Shown in pieces: positions 1 through 6,740 of a stretch of 9,239 nucleotides of DNA (positions are counted from its first letter, which is position 1; each line of letters opens with the position of its first letter). The notes beneath the pieces were generated by a model. It made no database searches. It had not been told where the DNA came from and saw only the letters and a program-made list of their open reading frames with translations. The stretch is from contig JBHWOV010000016.1 of the NCBI GenBank assembly GCA_043424535.1, positions 1-9,239 of the forward strand, given 5' to 3'. Both the position numbers and the translations under genes were made by a program. This DNA is from DSM-111022 sp043424535. Its GTDB lineage: Bacteria > Bacillota > Bacilli > Lactobacillales > Aerococcaceae.

Positions 1-111
1 TGGTTGGTTAAAGTCGTGAACTTCACCTGTTTCTTGTAAAACCGCATGCGCTACCTCTATCAAAGATAATTCACTACGGTCTAAATCTTTAAACTTTTCA
101 AGTTCTACCAT
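1..111 (-). CDS. rpoE: RNA polymerase delta subunit, N-terminal part (runs off the left edge)
   Basis: Only the first 37 codons are present, starting at an ATG whose complement is at 109-111. The peptide begins MVELEKFKDLDRSELSLIE and continues EVAHAVLQETGE, the start of the winged-helix HARE-HTH domain of the delta subunit. The family is a Firmicutes-specific accessory subunit that helps release RNA polymerase from nucleic acid and sharpens promoter selectivity and start-nucleotide sensing. The acidic C-terminal tail lies outside the window. A good ribosome binding site (AGGGAG) sits about 7 nt ahead of the ATG. The DUF1934 gene lies 43 nt upstream in the same direction with no terminator between, so co-transcription is likely. 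Identification rests on a short stretch but agrees with the usual DUF1934-rpoE neighbourhood. Confidence 0.85.
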   Translation of the reverse strand, partial: MVELEKFKDLDRSELSLIEVAHAVLQETGEVHDFNQP

Positions 112-154
112 ATCGGCTCTCCCTTCGTACATACTCTTCTATCTTAGCGACTTT

Positions 155-574
155 TTATTGATAAATCAATCGAAATTCATAATTAGCAATGGGCTGGTCG
201 TTTAATTTTATCTGATAATCAATTTCAATAGCAATATGATAATCATCCGTTTGCTCCACTTTGAAATGCAATGTTTGGACTTCTAATTCCCATAATCCTT
301 GAGGAGTGGGATAAGAAGCAATAAAAGGTTGGTTATTTTGAAATACAAGCGTATAATTCGCTTGACGAATTTCAATCGATAACGAGTTATCTGATATACG
401 CCCCTGCCATTTCACAATGATTTCTTCACCTTCATCATTATTATAAGCAATACGCGAATAATTTTGAAGCTCGATCAATTCGCCGTCGCTCTCAATGTGG
501 TAACGTTCTTTTTGTTTACTATCATTATATTCTATTCGTTGATTTACAGTAACTCGCCCTTGTCTTCTTTGCAC
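155..574 (-). CDS. ywiB: DUF1934 (YwiB-like) beta-barrel protein of unknown function
   Basis: The protein has 139 residues, near the usual length for DUF1934/YwiB proteins, and lacks a signal peptide or membrane segment, so it should be cytosolic. It is rich in alternating polar and hydrophobic strands and carries the family-like TPQGLWELEVQT stretch around residues 90-101. The family is known structurally as a small calycin-like beta barrel, but its ligand and role are not established, so no function is claimed. The start is GTG at 572-574, with GGAG 9 nt upstream. The overlapping ATG complement at 574-576 is in another frame that stops after a few codons. The gene precedes rpoE in the same direction, an association seen in many Firmicutes. 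Family assignment is from recognition of length, motif and neighbourhood, not from a search. Confidence 0.8.
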   Translation of the reverse strand: MQRRQGRVTVNQRIEYNDSKQKERYHIESDGELIELQNYSRIAYNNDEGEEIIVKWQGRISDNSLSIEIRQANYTLVFQNNQPFIASYPTPQGLWELEVQTLHFKVEQTDDYHIAIEIDYQIKLNDQPIANYEFRLIYQ

Positions 575-604
575 ATTACATCACTCCATTTTCTAGCAGT
601 CTAT

Positions 605-610
605 ATTATA
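605..610 (-). promoter_or_regulatory. Candidate -10 box for the DUF1934-rpoE unit
   Basis: A perfect TATAAT on the minus strand lies about 30 nt ahead of the GTG start of the DUF1934 gene. The 17-nt-spaced -35 region (TATGAT, complement of 628-633) is poor, so this is a partial promoter match in AT-rich DNA. It lies only 13 nt from the divergent -10 box for lipL. Confidence 0.4.
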
Positions 611-620
611 AATCAAAATT

Positions 621-629
621 TGGTATAAT
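621..629 (+). promoter_or_regulatory. Extended -10 promoter for lipL
   Basis: TGGTATAAT is a perfect extended -10 element (TGnTATAAT), with TATAAT at 624-629. The -35 region is weak, which is common for extended -10 promoters. Transcription would start near 636 and give a leader of about 45 nt before the lipL ATG at 683. Confidence 0.65.
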
Positions 630-682
630 CATATATACAATGCATTCAAAAGCAAAACTTTTAATTAAAAAGGGGGCAAGAA

Positions 683-1519
683 ATGTTAGCCGATTTTATA
701 CAAAAACAATCATGGCAATTATATCACGACCGGAACAATCCGCATAATGAGGATCCACTTAGTTCATTAGTTTATCAGGATGCTTTTATACGTTATTTAC
801 CTGAAATCAATCAGCAATCTAACCAACATCTTGGTGCAATTCATTTATATCCGTATCAAAAACCAACTGTCTTATTAGGTGGAAAAGATACCCGCCTAAA
901 AGAAGCACAAAAAGGCTTTGATTTTCTTAGAGAATCAGGTTATCAATGCGTCATTCGTCCGCATGGTGGGTTAGCTGTTGTCAATGATCCAGGTATTATC
1001 AATTTCGCGATTGTAACCGATATGACCGATGAAAAAATAGCCATTGATCAAGCTTATGAGTACATTACAAATCTTGTTCAAGAAATATTGAGTCCTTATG
1101 GATTAAAAGTCGACCATTATGAAGTACCCCAATCTTATTGTCCTGGGAAATATGATTTAGTTGTGAATGGACAAAAAATTGGCGGAACTGCCCAAAGAAG
1201 ATTTAAAGACGGTTTGACAACTGCTGCTTATTTAAGCTTAAATGGTGATCAAAGAAAACGTGCGGAACTGATACGACAATTTTATGAAGTAAGTCAGGCA
1301 GATGAAACTTATCCAAATGTTGATTGGAAAGTGATGACAACAATTGAAAACTGTTTGGCTGATAGCTATTCCCAACAAGATTTCGAACAAGATCTTCTAC
1401 GTGTCTTTAAAAAATATAGTCATATTGAACCATCAGATTTTACCGATCCACTTCTCAATCAAATTTATGAACAACAGTATCCTACATTACAGAAACGAAA
1501 TCATAAATTCTTGGCATAA
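683..1519 (+). CDS. lipL: LipL-type octanoyl-[GcvH]:protein N-octanoyltransferase (lipoate ligase fold)
   Basis: The 278-residue protein belongs to the BPL/LplA/LipB fold. RPHGGLAVV (residues 92-100) is the lipoyl/octanoyl-adenylate-type binding loop of the fold. SYCPGKYDLVVNGQKIGG (151-168) holds Cys153, matching the catalytic cysteine of LipL, plus a conserved Lys165, and TAQRR follows. In the family, LipL moves octanoyl or lipoyl groups from GcvH to the E2 subunits of 2-oxoacid dehydrogenases through a cysteine thioester. Length fits LipL (about 280) better than LplA (about 330), because the C-terminal LplA accessory domain is absent. The start has an AGGGGG site 6 nt upstream. The HD-domain gene follows after 23 nt without a terminator, so both probably share a transcript. 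The protein is cytosolic. A LipM-type octanoyltransferase or a small lipoate ligase is the main alternative. Confidence 0.85.
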   Translation: MLADFIQKQSWQLYHDRNNPHNEDPLSSLVYQDAFIRYLPEINQQSNQHLGAIHLYPYQKPTVLLGGKDTRLKEAQKGFDFLRESGYQCVIRPHGGLAVVNDPGIINFAIVTDMTDEKIAIDQAYEYITNLVQEILSPYGLKVDHYEVPQSYCPGKYDLVVNGQKIGGTAQRRFKDGLTTAAYLSLNGDQRKRAELIRQFYEVSQADETYPNVDWKVMTTIENCLADSYSQQDFEQDLLRVFKKYSHIEPSDFTDPLLNQIYEQQYPTLQKRNHKFLA

Positions 1520-1542
1520 CCATCATAAAAGGAGTCACTAGC

Positions 1543-2946
1543 ATGACGATTACTCATTATCAAAAGCGTTACGAAGAAGTGTCCCTTTCGCGTGAAAAGG
1601 TCTTTCGTGATCCAGTCCATGATTATATCCATATTCGCGATAAAACAATTCTATCACTCATTAATACTAAAGAATTTCAGCGTTTACGACGGATTCGCCA
1701 ACTCGGGACATCTTCATATACCTTTCATGGAGCCGAACATTCACGTTTTTCTCATTCACTCGGCGTCTATGAAATCACACGTCGCATCATCAACAATTTT
1801 CAGAGAAATTTTCCTAAATCAATGGACCATCCTGATCAATGGGATGACCGCGAACGAATCGTTGCACTTTGTGCAGCATTACTTCATGATATTGGGCATG
1901 GTCCTTTCTCACATACATTTGAAGGAATATTTCAGACAGATCATGAAGCGATGACCCAGGCGATTATTTGTTCAAAAGAAACTGAAGTGAATCAAGTATT
2001 GCGTCAATTCGATGAGGAATTACCTGAAAAAGTTGCAAGTGTCATCAACCACACTTATCCTAATAAACAAGTTGTTCAACTGATTAGTTCACAAATTGAT
2101 GCGGATCGAATGGATTATCTTTTGAGGGATGCCTATTATGCTGGTGTCAGTTATGGAAATTATGATCTTACACGTATTTTACGTGTTATTAGACCTTATA
2201 ATAACCAAATTTATTTCGATTTCTCCGGAATGCATGCTGTAGAAGATTATATTATTAGCCGCTATCAAATGTACATGCAAGTTTATTTCCACCCTGTGTC
2301 TAGAGGAATGGAAGAATTATTAAGTAATCTTTTAGATCGAGCAAAATATTGTTATAAAAATAAGCCTGAAACAATGAAGACACCCATTGAATTATTAAAG
2401 CCTTTTTTAACTGGCGACTGGTCGCTAGAAGATTATCTTTTTCTAGATGACCAAGTTTTGAGTAGTTACATTAATCAATGGCAAAAAGAAGAAGATCCTA
2501 TTTTAAAAGATTTCGCTTATCGTTTCATTAATCGTCATCCCTTTAAATCGATTTTAGTGGCAGAAGATACGATAGACGAATTAACAATTGCTGCCCATCA
2601 AGTTCTCACAGCAAATGGCTATGATCCTCATTACTATTTTGGCGAAAATAGTAGTTTTGATACGCCTTATGACTTTTACAAACCTTATTCAACAACTACT
2701 AAATCTCAAATTGACTTAGTCACTAAATCAGACCAAATTGTCGAATTATCTCAAGCAAGTTTGTTAGTAGCCTCCGTTGCAGGACGTGAACGAGGGGATC
2801 ATCGTATTTATATTCCTAGAGAATTATTAGTCGCTATTCGTCAAAAGGATGGTTCTGATCTTTCGTTGGAAGAGAGGATGATAAATGATGCTTATCAAGC
2901 AGAAACAAAAGATGTTACCCATCAAATCCAACAAAGATTATTTTAA
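1543..2946 (+). CDS. HD-domain dNTP triphosphohydrolase (YwfO/EF1143-like)
   Basis: This 467-residue cytosolic protein opens with FRDPVHDYIHI (21-31) and LINTKEFQRLRRIRQLGTS (39-57). It then shows the HD metal site: His66 in AEHSRFSHS (64-72), His115-Asp116 in LLHDIGHGPFSH (113-124), and Asp187 in QIDADRMDYLLRDAYYAG. The pattern and length match the Enterococcus faecalis EF1143 / Bacillus YwfO family. EF1143 is characterised as a metal-dependent, allosterically activated dNTPase that splits dNTPs to nucleoside and triphosphate. The function here is inferred by family. An AAAGGAG site at 1527-1533 precedes the ATG. The gene follows lipL by 23 nt. No strong GC-rich terminator lies between it and the amidohydrolase, so some read-through is possible. 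The role is probably nucleotide pool control, not phage defence, since nothing nearby looks like a defence gene. Confidence 0.85.
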   Translation: MTITHYQKRYEEVSLSREKVFRDPVHDYIHIRDKTILSLINTKEFQRLRRIRQLGTSSYTFHGAEHSRFSHSLGVYEITRRIINNFQRNFPKSMDHPDQWDDRERIVALCAALLHDIGHGPFSHTFEGIFQTDHEAMTQAIICSKETEVNQVLRQFDEELPEKVASVINHTYPNKQVVQLISSQIDADRMDYLLRDAYYAGVSYGNYDLTRILRVIRPYNNQIYFDFSGMHAVEDYIISRYQMYMQVYFHPVSRGMEELLSNLLDRAKYCYKNKPETMKTPIELLKPFLTGDWSLEDYLFLDDQVLSSYINQWQKEEDPILKDFAYRFINRHPFKSILVAEDTIDELTIAAHQVLTANGYDPHYYFGENSSFDTPYDFYKPYSTTTKSQIDLVTKSDQIVELSQASLLVASVAGRERGDHRIYIPRELLVAIRQKDGSDLSLEERMINDAYQAETKDVTHQIQQRLF

Positions 2947-2976
2947 ACGAATAAGCTAAAAATTTTACCTGTTATT

Positions 2977-3006
2977 TTGTACTTTTCACTAAAATAGGTG
3001 TATGAT
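2977..3006 (+). promoter_or_regulatory. Sigma-A-type promoter for the amidohydrolase gene
   Basis: TTGTAC (2977-2982) and TATGAT (3001-3006) are 18 nt apart, with transcription expected near 3013. The -10 box overlaps the ATG at 3002, so that codon would be upstream of the transcript. The ATG at 3032 would have a leader of about 19 nt. Confidence 0.6.
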
Positions 3007-3016
3007 AAATAAAGAA

Positions 3017-3023
3017 AGAGAGG
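3017..3023 (+). promoter_or_regulatory. Ribosome binding site that sets the amidohydrolase start
   Basis: AGAGAGG ends 8 nt before the ATG at 3032. It is only 2 nt from the ATG at 3026 and lies downstream of the ATG at 3002, so it supports 3032 alone. Confidence 0.7.
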
Positions 3024-3031
3024 TTATGTTC

Positions 3032-4192
3032 ATGACATTTCTAGAACAAGCAAAACAAATTTTTGATGAGATGGTAGAAAACCGTCGTTATTTACATGAA
3101 AACCCTGAAACAGGTTATGAATTGCCTGTCACATCTGCTTTCGTACGTGAAAAACTTGAAAGTTTTGGCTACGAAGTACAAACCATGTTAGAATATGGTT
3201 TGATTGTTGAACTTGGAAAACCAGGTAAAACAGTTTTACTTCGCGCTGATATGGACGGTTTACCGATTGCAGAGCAATCTGGATTAGAGTTTGCCTCTAA
3301 AAAAGAAGGCTATTCACACACTTGTGGACATGACATTCATACTACAATCATGTTAGCTGTTGCAAAAATATTAAAAGAAAACGAAGATCAGCTTGAAGGT
3401 ACTGTTCGTATCGAATTCCAACCAGCTGAGGAACTTTTAACAGGTTCTGAATCGATGATTGAAGCTGGTTTATTAGAAGGAGTAGACGTTGCCTTCGCAG
3501 GTCACGTTCAACCATTATTAGACCCAGCTATTTATTTCAGTGAGGGTATTTCACTAGCAGGCGCCAATAACTTCGAAGTAGAAGTTAAAGGTGTTGGCTC
3601 ACATGGTGCGATGCCACATACTGGTGTAGACCCAGTATTTGTTGCTTCACAAATTATCAATGCGTTCCAAGGTTTAATAACTCGTGAAATCTCATTTGAT
3701 CAAAGTGCAGCGATTACAGTGGGTGGTTTCGAGTCACCTGGTTCACGTAATATTATCCCTGACCAAGTACGCTTGGAAGGAACAATGCGAACTTTCAGTG
3801 ATGAAACACGAAATTATTTAAAAGAAAGAATGCCAGAAGTAGCTGAAGGAATTGCTAAAGTATTTCGAGCAGAAGCTAAATTAACATTCTTATCTGATGT
3901 ACCACCACTCTATAATGATCCAGAATTAACTGAAAAAACACGTGGATGGGCTAAAGAAGCTTTAGGTGATAATTTAGAAGTTCGCGACTTCACACCTTTA
4001 CAAGCATCTGAAGACTTCGCTTTTGTTTCTCAAAAAGTACCAACTACTTATTTCTTTATGGGAATGGCTAAAGAAGGCGTTGATCGTTATGCGGTCCACC
4101 ATCCAAATGTCGTCTTTAATGAAGAAATGATGCCATATGGTGCTGCAGTATTCTGTGAAACTGCAATCAATTGGTTAAAAGAAAACAAATAA
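3032..4192 (+). CDS. M20D-family metallo-amidohydrolase (N-acyl amino acid / hippurate hydrolase-like)
   Basis: From the ATG at 3032 the product has 386 residues, normal for M20D peptidases. The di-metal site is complete by family pattern: Asp73 and Asp75 in LRADMDGLP, Cys98 and His100 in THTCGHD-type sequence (SHTCGHDIHTT), Glu133-Glu134 in FQPAEE, His158 in AGHVQP and His356/357 in VHHPNVVFNEE. The dimerisation or lid domain lies between, with GVGSHGAMPHTGVDP at about 187-201. Such enzymes cleave an amide bond between an acyl group and an amino acid, for example N-acetyl amino acids, hippurate or indoleacetyl-amino acids. The substrate cannot be read from sequence. There is no signal peptide, so it is cytosolic. 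It has its own promoter and ends 20 nt before a terminator, so it is probably mainly monocistronic. No diaminopimelate pathway genes adjoin it, which gives no support for DapL-type deacetylase. Confidence 0.85.
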   Translation: MTFLEQAKQIFDEMVENRRYLHENPETGYELPVTSAFVREKLESFGYEVQTMLEYGLIVELGKPGKTVLLRADMDGLPIAEQSGLEFASKKEGYSHTCGHDIHTTIMLAVAKILKENEDQLEGTVRIEFQPAEELLTGSESMIEAGLLEGVDVAFAGHVQPLLDPAIYFSEGISLAGANNFEVEVKGVGSHGAMPHTGVDPVFVASQIINAFQGLITREISFDQSAAITVGGFESPGSRNIIPDQVRLEGTMRTFSDETRNYLKERMPEVAEGIAKVFRAEAKLTFLSDVPPLYNDPELTEKTRGWAKEALGDNLEVRDFTPLQASEDFAFVSQKVPTTYFFMGMAKEGVDRYAVHHPNVVFNEEMMPYGAAVFCETAINWLKENK

Positions 4193-4212
4193 TCCATTTT
4201 AATCTTACTATC

Positions 4213-4242
4213 AAAACCAGCCTGAATAGGCTGGTTTTCTTT
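4213..4242 (+). terminator. Intrinsic terminator after the amidohydrolase gene
   Basis: AAAACCAGCC (4213-4222) pairs perfectly with GGCTGGTTTT (4229-4238) around a 6-nt loop TGAATA, followed by CTTT. The T run overlaps the stem, as is common in Firmicutes terminators. It ends transcription of the amidohydrolase and isolates treR from upstream read-through. Confidence 0.85.
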
Positions 4243-4263
4243 ATGATCTGATCAATTTATCAC

Positions 4264-4292
4264 TTGAAAAATACTATTCGTATGCGCATAAT
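4264..4292 (+). promoter_or_regulatory. Candidate promoter for treR
   Basis: TTGAAA (4264-4269) and CATAAT (4287-4292) are 17 nt apart, each close to the sigma-A consensus. A perfect 10-bp palindrome, TATGCGCATA (4281-4290), overlaps the -10 box. No TreR-type TTGTATATACAA operator is seen here, so autorepression of treR is not supported by sequence. Confidence 0.55.
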
Positions 4293-4309
4293 AGATAAAG
4301 ATAATGCTG

Positions 4310-4315
4310 AGGAGG
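4310..4315 (+). promoter_or_regulatory. Ribosome binding site that sets the treR start
   Basis: AGGAGG is a full anti-16S match. It lies 7 nt before the GTG at 4323 but only 1 nt before the in-frame GTG at 4317, so 4323 is the supported start. Confidence 0.8.
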
Positions 4316-4322
4316 AGTGCTA

Positions 4323-5027
4323 GTGAAGAAATTTGAACAAATATATTTAGACTTAGAAGATAAAATTTTAACAGGCATTTTTCCTGTGAGTACGCTCCTT
4401 CCTAGTGAGAATGACCTAGCTGATCACTATCATGTTTCTAGAGGAACAATCAGACAGTCATTGAAAAAATTAGAACAACATGGCTATATTATCAAGCGTC
4501 AAGGAAAAGGAAATATTGTCGTTAATCATTCTGCTTTCACCTTACCAATATCTGGCATCAAGAGTTATAAGGAAATCGCTCAAGAACATGACTTAGATGT
4601 CGAAACAAAAGTTCTCTTCAATCAACGCGTCAAAGCTCCAAGTTTTATTAAAGAGGTGATTGACATTTCAGAGGACGAAGAATTCATTCATTTGATTCGT
4701 TTACGACAAATTGACAATGAAATACAGATTATTGACCATGATTATATTCGTGCGTCAATTGTTCCAAATATATCCAATGACATCGCAACAGATTCAATCT
4801 ATCAATATTTCGAACAAAATCTAGGCCTTGAAATCAGTTACGCACATAAAGAATTTTACGTTGCTCCTGCTGATGAAATCGATCAAAAATATTTTGAGAT
4901 AAATTCAGAAGATTTCATCGTAACCGTTAATAGTTTTGTTTATTTAAATGATACGACATTTTTTCAGTATACTGCTTCACATCATCGACTAGAAACCTTT
5001 AAATTTCAAGAAATAGCTCGGCGCTAA
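4323..5027 (+). CDS. treR: Trehalose operon repressor TreR (GntR family, HutC/UTRA type)
   Basis: From GTG 4323 the protein has 234 residues. Residues 1-70 form the GntR winged helix-turn-helix with the hallmark LPSENDLADHYHVSRGTIRQ, the recognition helix, and the wing (GYIIKRQGKGNIV). The rest is a UTRA effector domain; PISGIKSYKEIAQEHDL begins it, and the C-terminal TFFQYTASHHRLETFKFQEIARR region is typical of TreR. In the family the repressor binds a TTGTATATACAA-like palindrome and is released by trehalose 6-phosphate. A matching operator precedes treB (8912-8929), which supports the assignment. The gene is convergent with treB-treA, where many Firmicutes place it in the same operon, so it is transcribed independently. 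It lacks a visible operator of its own. Function is inferred from family and context and is very likely. Confidence 0.9.
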   Translation: MKKFEQIYLDLEDKILTGIFPVSTLLPSENDLADHYHVSRGTIRQSLKKLEQHGYIIKRQGKGNIVVNHSAFTLPISGIKSYKEIAQEHDLDVETKVLFNQRVKAPSFIKEVIDISEDEEFIHLIRLRQIDNEIQIIDHDYIRASIVPNISNDIATDSIYQYFEQNLGLEISYAHKEFYVAPADEIDQKYFEINSEDFIVTVNSFVYLNDTTFFQYTASHHRLETFKFQEIARR

Positions 5028-5032
5028 TCATT

Positions 5033-5065
5033 AAAAAATCGAACCTTTGTGAGGTTCGATTTTTT
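5033..5065. terminator. Bidirectional terminator between treR and treA
   Basis: AAAAAATCGAACCT (5033-5046) pairs perfectly with AGGTTCGATTTTTT (5052-5065) around the loop TTGTG. The flanking A and T runs give a U tract in both directions. It lies between the treR stop (5027) and the treA stop (5069) and serves both converging units. Confidence 0.9.
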
Positions 5066-5068
5066 ATT

Positions 5069-6724
5069 TTATTCAATTAAAAACGCTACCGTTTCATAGT
5101 CACCTAATGTCACAGTCTCTGATAATGTATCTTGTGCTCCATTACCGATTAAGCGACGATAAGAACGATTTAAAAACTGTTTTGGTATCTTGATTTCTGA
5201 TTCTCCAGGATAATAATGCGCAAGGACAATTAATTCTTGTCCATCTAAATGACGAGAATATGCCATGATTTCAGGATGCTCTAAAGCAAATCCTTCATAA
5301 CTTCCTTGAGAAATAATTGGGTATTCTTTCCTTAAGGCAATTAGTCTTTGATAATATTTAAAAATATGGTCATTGGCCAATTCATTTTGTACATTAATTT
5401 CCGGATAATTATTTGCCACTTTTAACCAAGGTTCACCAGTCGTGAAGCCTGCTTGTGGTCCATCCGTCCATTGCATTGGTGTACGGCTATTGTCACGAGA
5501 CTTTTCCTGAATGATTTCCATTGCTTCTTCATGAGATTTACCATTATCAATCATAATTCGATAATGATTACGTGTTTCAATATCATCATAATCTTCAATA
5601 TTTTCAAACATTGGATTGGTCATTCCAATCTCTTCACCTTGATAAACATAAGGTGTCCCACGCATAAAATGAATCGATTGAGCGAGCATTGTCGCTGTTT
5701 CATATGGGAAATTATCTACATCCCCAAAACGACTATTTGCTCGTGGCTGATCGTGATTATTGTAGAATACAGCATTCCATCCATCACCTTGTGACATTCC
5801 TTCTTGCCATTCATTTAAAATATCTTTTAAAGAGAGAAAATCAAATTCTGGATTACTCCATTTTTCACCGTCTTCATAATCAACTTTTAAATGATGGAAA
5901 CTAAAAATCATCGTTAATTCATTACGTTCAGGATCAGTATATTTAATACCGTTTGGAATATCTGTTGAAGACATTTCACCGACCGTAATTAAATCAGAAT
6001 CTTGTCCATAAGTTTCTCGATTTAATTCCTGTACCCATTCATGAACAATCGGTGTATCAGTATATAAAGACTTTTCTTGGCTAGATCCTGGTTGCTGTGA
6101 ATCGACTAATGTTTCAGACTTACCAATCACATTTAATACGTCGAAACGGAATCCTTGGACGCCTTTATCCATCCAAAAACGGACAACATCATGTAACTCA
6201 CGACGAACATTAGGATTGTGCCAATTTAAATCCGCTTGATGTACATCATAAAGATGTAAATAATATAAATCTGTATCACCAAATGGCGCCCATGCTGGCC
6301 CACCAAATTTCGATTCCCAATTCGTTGGTAAACTACCATCTTCTTTTGCAGGTCTTAAATAAAAGAAATCTTGATAATATTTATCACCTGCTAACGCTTT
6401 TTGAAACCATTCATGTTCCGTTGAACAATGATTGAGTACCATGTCTAACATAATCCCAATGCCTCTTTGGCCAGCTTCTTCAATCAAAGTTTCAAAATCA
6501 GACATTGTGCCAAACAGTGGATTAATTGCTTTGTAGTCTGCTACATCGTATCCATTATCATGCTGCGGTGATGGATAAATTGGACTTAACCAAGCAATAT
6601 CAATTCCTAATGTCTTCAGATAATCCAGCTCACTAATAATTCCTGGTAAATCACCAATTCCATCACCATCTGTCTCTTTAAAAGACCGAGGATAGATTTG
6701 ATAAATGACTTTATCTTGATGCAT
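5069..6724 (-). CDS. treA: Trehalose-6-phosphate hydrolase (phospho-alpha-(1,1)-glucosidase, GH13)
   Basis: From the ATG with complement at 6722-6724 the enzyme has 551 residues, close to the usual 540-565. The GH13 signatures are present in order: YQIYPRSFKETDGDGIGDL (8-26), DMVLNH (94-99, region I), GFRFDVLNVI (191-200, nucleophile Asp195), VGEMSS (248-253, acid/base Glu250) and NNHDQPR (322-328, Asp325). The enzyme splits trehalose 6-phosphate to glucose and glucose 6-phosphate in the cytosol (EC 3.2.1.93). A related oligo-1,6-glucosidase is possible on sequence alone, but placement directly after a trehalose PTS gene and convergent to treR makes TreA the firm choice. AAGGAG 5 nt upstream fixes this start. 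Upstream in-frame codons would extend 38 nt into treB with no comparable site. The 16-nt gap to treB implies one transcript. No signal peptide is seen. Confidence 0.92.
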   Translation of the reverse strand: MHQDKVIYQIYPRSFKETDGDGIGDLPGIISELDYLKTLGIDIAWLSPIYPSPQHDNGYDVADYKAINPLFGTMSDFETLIEEAGQRGIGIMLDMVLNHCSTEHEWFQKALAGDKYYQDFFYLRPAKEDGSLPTNWESKFGGPAWAPFGDTDLYYLHLYDVHQADLNWHNPNVRRELHDVVRFWMDKGVQGFRFDVLNVIGKSETLVDSQQPGSSQEKSLYTDTPIVHEWVQELNRETYGQDSDLITVGEMSSTDIPNGIKYTDPERNELTMIFSFHHLKVDYEDGEKWSNPEFDFLSLKDILNEWQEGMSQGDGWNAVFYNNHDQPRANSRFGDVDNFPYETATMLAQSIHFMRGTPYVYQGEEIGMTNPMFENIEDYDDIETRNHYRIMIDNGKSHEEAMEIIQEKSRDNSRTPMQWTDGPQAGFTTGEPWLKVANNYPEINVQNELANDHIFKYYQRLIALRKEYPIISQGSYEGFALEHPEIMAYSRHLDGQELIVLAHYYPGESEIKIPKQFLNRSYRRLIGNGAQDTLSETVTLGDYETVAFLIE

Positions 6725-6729
6725 TGCAA

Positions 6730-6735
6730 CTCCTT
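6730..6735 (-). promoter_or_regulatory. Ribosome binding site that sets the treA start
   Basis: AAGGAG on the minus strand, within GGAAGGAG (6730-6737), lies 5 nt before the ATG at 6724. It rules in the downstream start over the ATGs that overlap treB. It sits in the 16-nt gap after the treB stop codon. Confidence 0.75.
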
Positions 6736-6740
6736 CCCAA

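Noticed and set aside
112..154. Separate promoter for rpoE in the gap after the DUF1934 gene.
   Set aside because: Only weak hexamer-like strings such as TAAGAT are present, with no convincing -35.
1344..1541. Plus-strand open frame overlapping the end of lipL.
   Set aside because: It lies in another frame of lipL, has no ribosome binding site and no recognisable protein features.
1592..1954. Plus-strand open frame inside the HD-domain gene.
   Set aside because: It is a shadow in an alternate frame of a well-supported gene.
1543..2946. HD-domain protein as a phage-defence dNTPase or Cas3-like nuclease.
   Set aside because: No helicase domain or partner defence genes are present, and the protein matches the housekeeping YwfO/EF1143 family.
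2967..2999. Imperfect inverted repeat ACCTGTTATTTT / AAAATAGGT before the amidohydrolase, as a terminator or riboswitch.
   Set aside because: The arms need a bulge, the stem is AT-rich and no T tract follows. It overlaps the promoter and is likely chance.
4244..4254. Short palindrome TGATCTGATCA upstream of the treR -35.
   Set aside because: Arms of 5 bp in AT-rich DNA are expected by chance and it fits no known operator.
5453..5904. Two plus-strand open frames antisense to treA.
   Set aside because: They are antisense shadows of a conserved GH13 gene and have no start signals.
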